A DNA stretch of 64,000 nucleotides from Pterobdella sp. o SKG-2022 (lineage: Eukaryota; Annelida; Clitellata; Hirudinida; Piscicolidae). Of the stretch, positions 59,801-64,000 are shown in pieces. The notes below the pieces were generated by a model. It saw nothing but the letters and a program-made list of their open reading frames with translations. It was not told where the DNA came from and searched no databases. The stretch is taken from positions 11,012,109-11,076,108 of the forward strand of contig OZ038323.1 of NCBI GenBank assembly GCA_964035795.1. Reading direction: 5' to 3'. A program made the translations under genes and the position numbers. The stretch's first letter is position 1; the number at the start of each line of letters is the position of its first letter.

Positions 59801-62630
59801 GGTGTGAGGTGAGTTGGTGGTGTGGTAAGGTTGGGGTGTGAGGTGAGTTGGTGGTGTGGTAAGGTTGGGGTGTGAGGTGAGTTGGTGGTGTGGTAAGGTT
59901 GGGGTGTGAGGTGAGTTGGTGGTGTGGTAAGGTTGGGGTGTGAGGTGAGTTGGTGGTGTGGTAAGGTTGGGGTGTGAGGTGAGTTGGTGGTGTGGTAAGG
60001 TTGGGGTGTGAGGTGAGTTGGTGGTGTGGTAAGGTTGGGGTGTGAGGTGAGTTGGTGGTGTGGTAAGGTTGGGGTGTGAAGTGAGTTGGTGGTGTGGTAA
60101 GGTTGGGGTGTGAGGTGAGTTGGTGGTGTGGTAAGGTTGGAGTGTGAGGTGAGTTGGTGGTGTGGTAAGGTTGGGGTGTGAGGTGAGTTGGTGGTGTGGT
60201 AAGGTTGGGGTGTGAGGTGAGTTGGTGGTGTGGTAAGGTTGGGGTGTGAGGTGAGTTGGTGGTGTGGTAAGGTTGGGGTGTGAGGTGAGTTGGTGGTGTG
60301 GTAAGGTTGGGGTGTGAAGTGAGTTGGTGGTGTGGTAAGGTTGGGGTGTGAGGTGAGTTGGTGGTGTGGTAAGGTTGGAGTGTGAGGTGAGTTGGTGGTG
60401 TGGTAAGGTTGGGGTGTGAGGTGAGTTGGTGGTGTGGTAAGGTTGGGGTGTGAGGTGAGTTGGTGGTGTGGTAAGGTTGGGGTGTGAGGTGAGTTGGTGG
60501 TGTGGTAAGGTTGGGGTGTGAGGTGAGTTGGTGGTGTGGTAAGGTTGGGGTGTGAGGTGAGTTGGTGGTGTGGTAAGGTTGGGGTGTGAGGTGAGTTGGT
60601 GGTGTGGTAAGGTTGGGGTGTGAGGTGAGTTGGTGGTGTGGTAAGGTTGGGGTGTGAGGTGAGTTGGTGGTGTGGTAAGGTTGGGGTGTGAGGTGAGTTG
60701 GTGGTGTGGTAAGGTTGGGGTGTGAGGTGAGTTGGTGGTGTGGTAAGGTTGGGGTGTGAGGTGAGTTGGTGGTGTGGTAAGGTTGGGGTGTGAAGTGAGT
60801 TGGTGGTGTGGTAAGGTTGGGGTGTGAGGTGAGTTGGTGGTGTGGTAAGGTTGGAGTGTGAGGTGAGTTGGTGGTGTGGTAAGGTTGGGGTGTGAGGTGA
60901 GTTGGTGGTGTGGTAAGGTTGGGGTGTGAGGTGAGTTGGTGGTGTGGTAAGGTTGGGGTGTGAGGTGAGTTGGTGGTGTGGTAAGGTTGGGGTGTGAGGT
61001 GAGTTGGTGGTGTGGTAAGGTTGGGGTGTGAAGTGAGTTGGTGGTGTGGTAAGGTTGGGGTGTGAGGTGAGTTGGTGGTGTGGTAAGGTTGGAGTGTGAG
61101 GTGAGTTGGTGGTGTGGTAAGGTTGGGGTGTGAGGTGAGTTGGTGGTGTGGTAAGGTTGGGGTGTGAGGTGAGTTGGTGGTGTGGTAAGGTTGGGGTGTG
61201 AGGTGAGTTGGTGGTGTGGTAAGGTTGGGGTGTGAGGTGAGTTGGTGGTGTGGTAAGGTTGGAGTGTGAGGTGAGTTGGTGGTGTGGTAAGGTTGGGGTG
61301 TGAGGTGAGTTGGTGGTGTGGTAAGGTTGGGGTGTGAGGTGAGTTGGTGGTGTGGTAAGGTTGGGGTGTGAGGTGAGTTGGTGGTGTGGTAAGGTTGGGG
61401 TGTGAGGTGAGTTGGTGGTGTGGTAAGGTTGGGGTGTGAGGTGAGTTGGTGGTGTGGTAAGGTTGGGGTGTGAGGTGAGTTGGTGGTGTGGTAAGGTTGG
61501 GGTGTGAGGTGAGTTGGTGGTGTGGTAAGGTTGGGGTGTGAGGTGAGTTGGTGGTGTGGTAAGGTTGGGGTGTGAGGTGAGTTGGTGGTGTGGTAAGGTT
61601 GGGGTGTGAGGTGAGTTGGTGGTGTGGTAAGGTTGGGGTGTGAGGTGAGTTGGTGGTGTGGTAAGGTTGGGGTGTGAGCTGAGTTGGTGGTGTGGTAAGG
61701 TTGGGGTGTGAGGTGAGTTGGTGGTGTGGTAAGGTTGGGGTGTGAGGTGAGTTGGTGGTGTGGTAAGGTTGGGGTGTGAGGTGAGTTGGTGGTGTGGTAA
61801 GGTTGGAGTGTGAGGTGAGTTGGTGGTGTGGTAAGGTTGGGGTGTGAGGTGAGTTGGTGGTGTGGTAAGGTTGGGGTGTGAGGTGAGTTGGTGGTGTGGT
61901 AAGGTTGGGGTGTGAGGTGAGTTGGTGGTGTGGTAAGGTTGGGGTGTGAGGTGAGTTGGTGGTGTGGTAAGGTTGGGGTGTGAGGTGAGTTGGTGGTGTG
62001 GTAAGGTTGGGGTGTGAGGTGAGTTGGTGGTGTGGTAAGGTTGGGGTGTGAGGTGAGTTGGTGGTGTGGTAAGGTTGGGGTGTGAGGTGAGTTGGTGGTG
62101 TGGTAAGGTTGGAGTGTGAGGTGAGTTGGTGGTGTGGTAAGGTTGGGGTGTGAGGTGAGTTGGTGGTGTGGTAAGGTTGGGGTGTGAGGTGAGTTGGTGG
62201 TGTGGTAAGGTTGGGGTGTGAGGTGAGTTGGTGGTGTGGTAAGGTTGGGGTGTGAGGTGAGTTGGTGGTGTGGTAAGGTTGGGGTGTGAGGTGAGTTGGT
62301 GGTGTGGTAAGGTTGGGGTGTGAGGTGAGTTGGTGGTGTGGTAAGGTTGGGGTGTGAGGTGAGTTGGTGGTGTGGTAAGGTTGGGGTGTGAGGTGAGTTG
62401 GTGGTGTGGTAAGGTTGGGGTGTGAGGTGAGTTGGTGGTGTGTTAAGGTTGGGGTGTGAGGTGAGTTGGTGGTGTGGTAAGGTTGGAGTGTGAGGTGAGT
62501 TGGTGGTGTGGTAAGGTTGGGGTGTGAGGTAAGTTGGTGGTGTGGTAAGGTTGGGGTGTGAGGTAAGTTGGTGGTGTGGTAAGGTTGGAGTGTGAGGTGA
62601 GTTGGTGGTGTGGTAAGGTTGGGGTGTGAG
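56806..62630 (+). repeat. 34-bp minisatellite, about 170 copies, with higher-order structure
   Basis: Unit GTTGGTGGTGTGGTAAGGTT plus GGGGTGTGAGGTGA. The left 700 bases are the most variable (AAG, AGC and TTAGGG variants); the centre is highly homogeneous. Marker variants (GTGAAGTGAG, and TTGGAGTG two units later) recur every 238 bp or multiples of 34 bp. The plus strand is almost free of cytosine. Every standard unit contains GAGGTGAGT, a consensus 5' splice site sequence. No coding potential. Confidence 0.98.
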
Positions 62631-64000
62631 ATTTTTAGAATAAATTTTTTAAGTATTTTTTTTTATTTATAAAAATTTTGAAATTTTCAGATTTTACAAT
62701 ATTATCAGAATGAAGATTTTTACCCAAAGTTATATGTAGAGACAGAAGGAAAACATCGAACAAAAGCATCAAAAGCTTCATTATCCCTATTAATAATGCA
62801 ACTTCAACACTAACAGATAATAAGGGTTAAATAATATTTGAAATTAATCCAAAGCAGAAGTTTTATATGCCTTAATGCTAATGATTAATAGTAAGCCGAT
62901 CACCAACTGTTTCAAACAATTGCTACAATTTTCAAAACTCCATTAAATCATTGGAAGGGTTGGTACTTCAAACGCTCAAATCGAACAGCCACCGACTATA
63001 AAGATTAGCTTCAGCTTAAAATTGTTCTTTTTAAAAATACTTCCAACAATTTTTCTAAAATTTTGTATTATCTCCATTATAAAAAAACATAACAAACTGC
63101 ATGTTGTGCTGGCATACTTCTAACCATACACCGGGTGAAACATTGATAGCTCCAAAGAACACCCATGCAGCCTAACACCTCTTGAGACACACGCCATAGT
63201 TAAGCCTCTCCTTAGTAATTATAAATCTCTCTGTGTGCATCAACGTGCATTCTGTTCTCAACGTGTTTCATAATTTTATGTGTTAAGGATTCAATAAAGA
63301 TGTTGTGATTCTCTTTATTTTAATAAGAGTTATTATTGAAACTAAATAGTAGTCCTGGTCTTCATAATAATACTGAGTAGTATTAATAAATTACCAATAA
63401 GAATGTACTGCAGTGTAGTGTTATTTGCTAAATTAAGTTCTATTCTAATGTTAAGATTTCATACCACCGGGGACTTATTGACAAAAACCCGCGAAGCATT
63501 TCACTGTATGGTAATTAAAAACCAAGAAAGATACTAACGTTATAGCTATAAATAAATTATTACAGAGCTGCACACAGTTCAAAACCACCTTGAGACACTT
63601 GATATTTTATCTGGTTGAGAATCGTATTCGTCACATATTTTAGTAGTTTTGTTGGGCGTCTAGCTGTTTTTGATACCGTTTTGATGGTGTTTTATTGAGT
63701 TTATTGCCTTGTAGTCTTGTTTTGAGCTGTTTGACTTAAATTGTGTAATTTTACTATTTTACATTCAAGTGTTTATCATTGTTATGAGATTACTTTGTGC
63801 TCATTTATATTCATTATTTTTAAATGTTTATTTTCAGACGGTCAAAAAATCTCGATAGCTACTTGAGATCTAAAGTTTAGCTTATACATGCGTATATTAA
63901 AAACTGAAACTATTTCAAATATTATGAAGTCCTCTCTTATCTTAAATTGATAGTTGACATTCAAGTATAAAATTCCTCGCGGTTGTTGATATTTTAAAGT
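62631..64000. other. Right-end spacer, nothing recognised
   Basis: AT-rich unique sequence after the minisatellite. No exon-like segment, tRNA or repeat was identified. It may be intronic if the Cys-rich gene continues to the right. Confidence 0.4.

Noticed and set aside
56806..62630. Telomeric or CRISPR-like array
   Set aside because: Only isolated units contain TTAGGG; the period is 34 bp with no unique spacers, and both flanks are ordinary sequence.

Overview
This is an animal nuclear genome window of AT-rich, intron-rich DNA. Coding exons are short, bounded by GT...AG sites and mostly phase-consistent when spliced. The introns and spacers are full of microsatellites, foldback elements, a tRNA-derived SINE and minisatellites. 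No bacterial, viral or organellar gene set is visible. Gene content and structure (UBR4, a MOV10L1-type piRNA helicase, pICln, M14 carboxypeptidase, a CIMIP2-like ciliary protein, PKA catalytic subunit, fibrinogen-domain and fucolectin-like secreted proteins) fit an invertebrate bilaterian. I would guess a lophotrochozoan, possibly a leech such as Helobdella, but the sequence does not prove this.

Layout: (1) 106-11,010, minus strand: the N-terminal half or more of the giant E3 ligase UBR4, with a 4.7-kb exon and the UBR box; it runs off the left edge. (2) 12,498-13,331, plus: a small secreted fibrinogen-related (FReD) lectin-like gene; a broken copy of its 3' end lies at 16,216-16,375. (3) 13,707-15,198, minus: a two-repeat fucolectin-like secreted protein with a hydrophobic C-terminal tail, apparently made by a recent internal duplication. 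(4) 17,273-27,673, minus: a MOV10L1/Armitage-type helicase whose last helicase exon stays open for 474 codons and splices in frame into a La motif and an RRM-like fold. This is the most unusual object in the window. (5) 29,366-30,966, plus: pICln (CLNS1A). (6) 31,675-36,218, plus: M14 metallocarboxypeptidase with a long Asp/Gly-rich, sequon-rich C-terminal tail. (7) 36,788-39,001, minus: CIMIP2 (FAM166)-like ciliary protein. (8) 39-44.4 kb: a gene desert with very long (TG)n, (GAT)n and (GA)n tracts. (9) 44,493-53,739, plus: full 350-residue PKA catalytic subunit, including the myristoylation exon. (10) 56,063-56,776, minus: exons of an unidentified cysteine-rich secreted protein. (11) 56,806-62,630: about 170 copies of a 34-bp minisatellite with higher-order periodicity and essentially no cytosine on the plus strand. 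(12) 62,631-64,000: nothing recognised.

The genes are independent eukaryotic transcription units rather than an operon. Functional links are only thematic: two secreted lectin-like genes are neighbours, and the helicase-La gene is divergent from pICln, a cofactor of the methylosome that modifies Sm proteins (the related PRMT5 reaction also modifies Piwi proteins). I assembled all exon models by eye from homology, splice sites and phase; boundaries may be off by a few bases, and no search was run.
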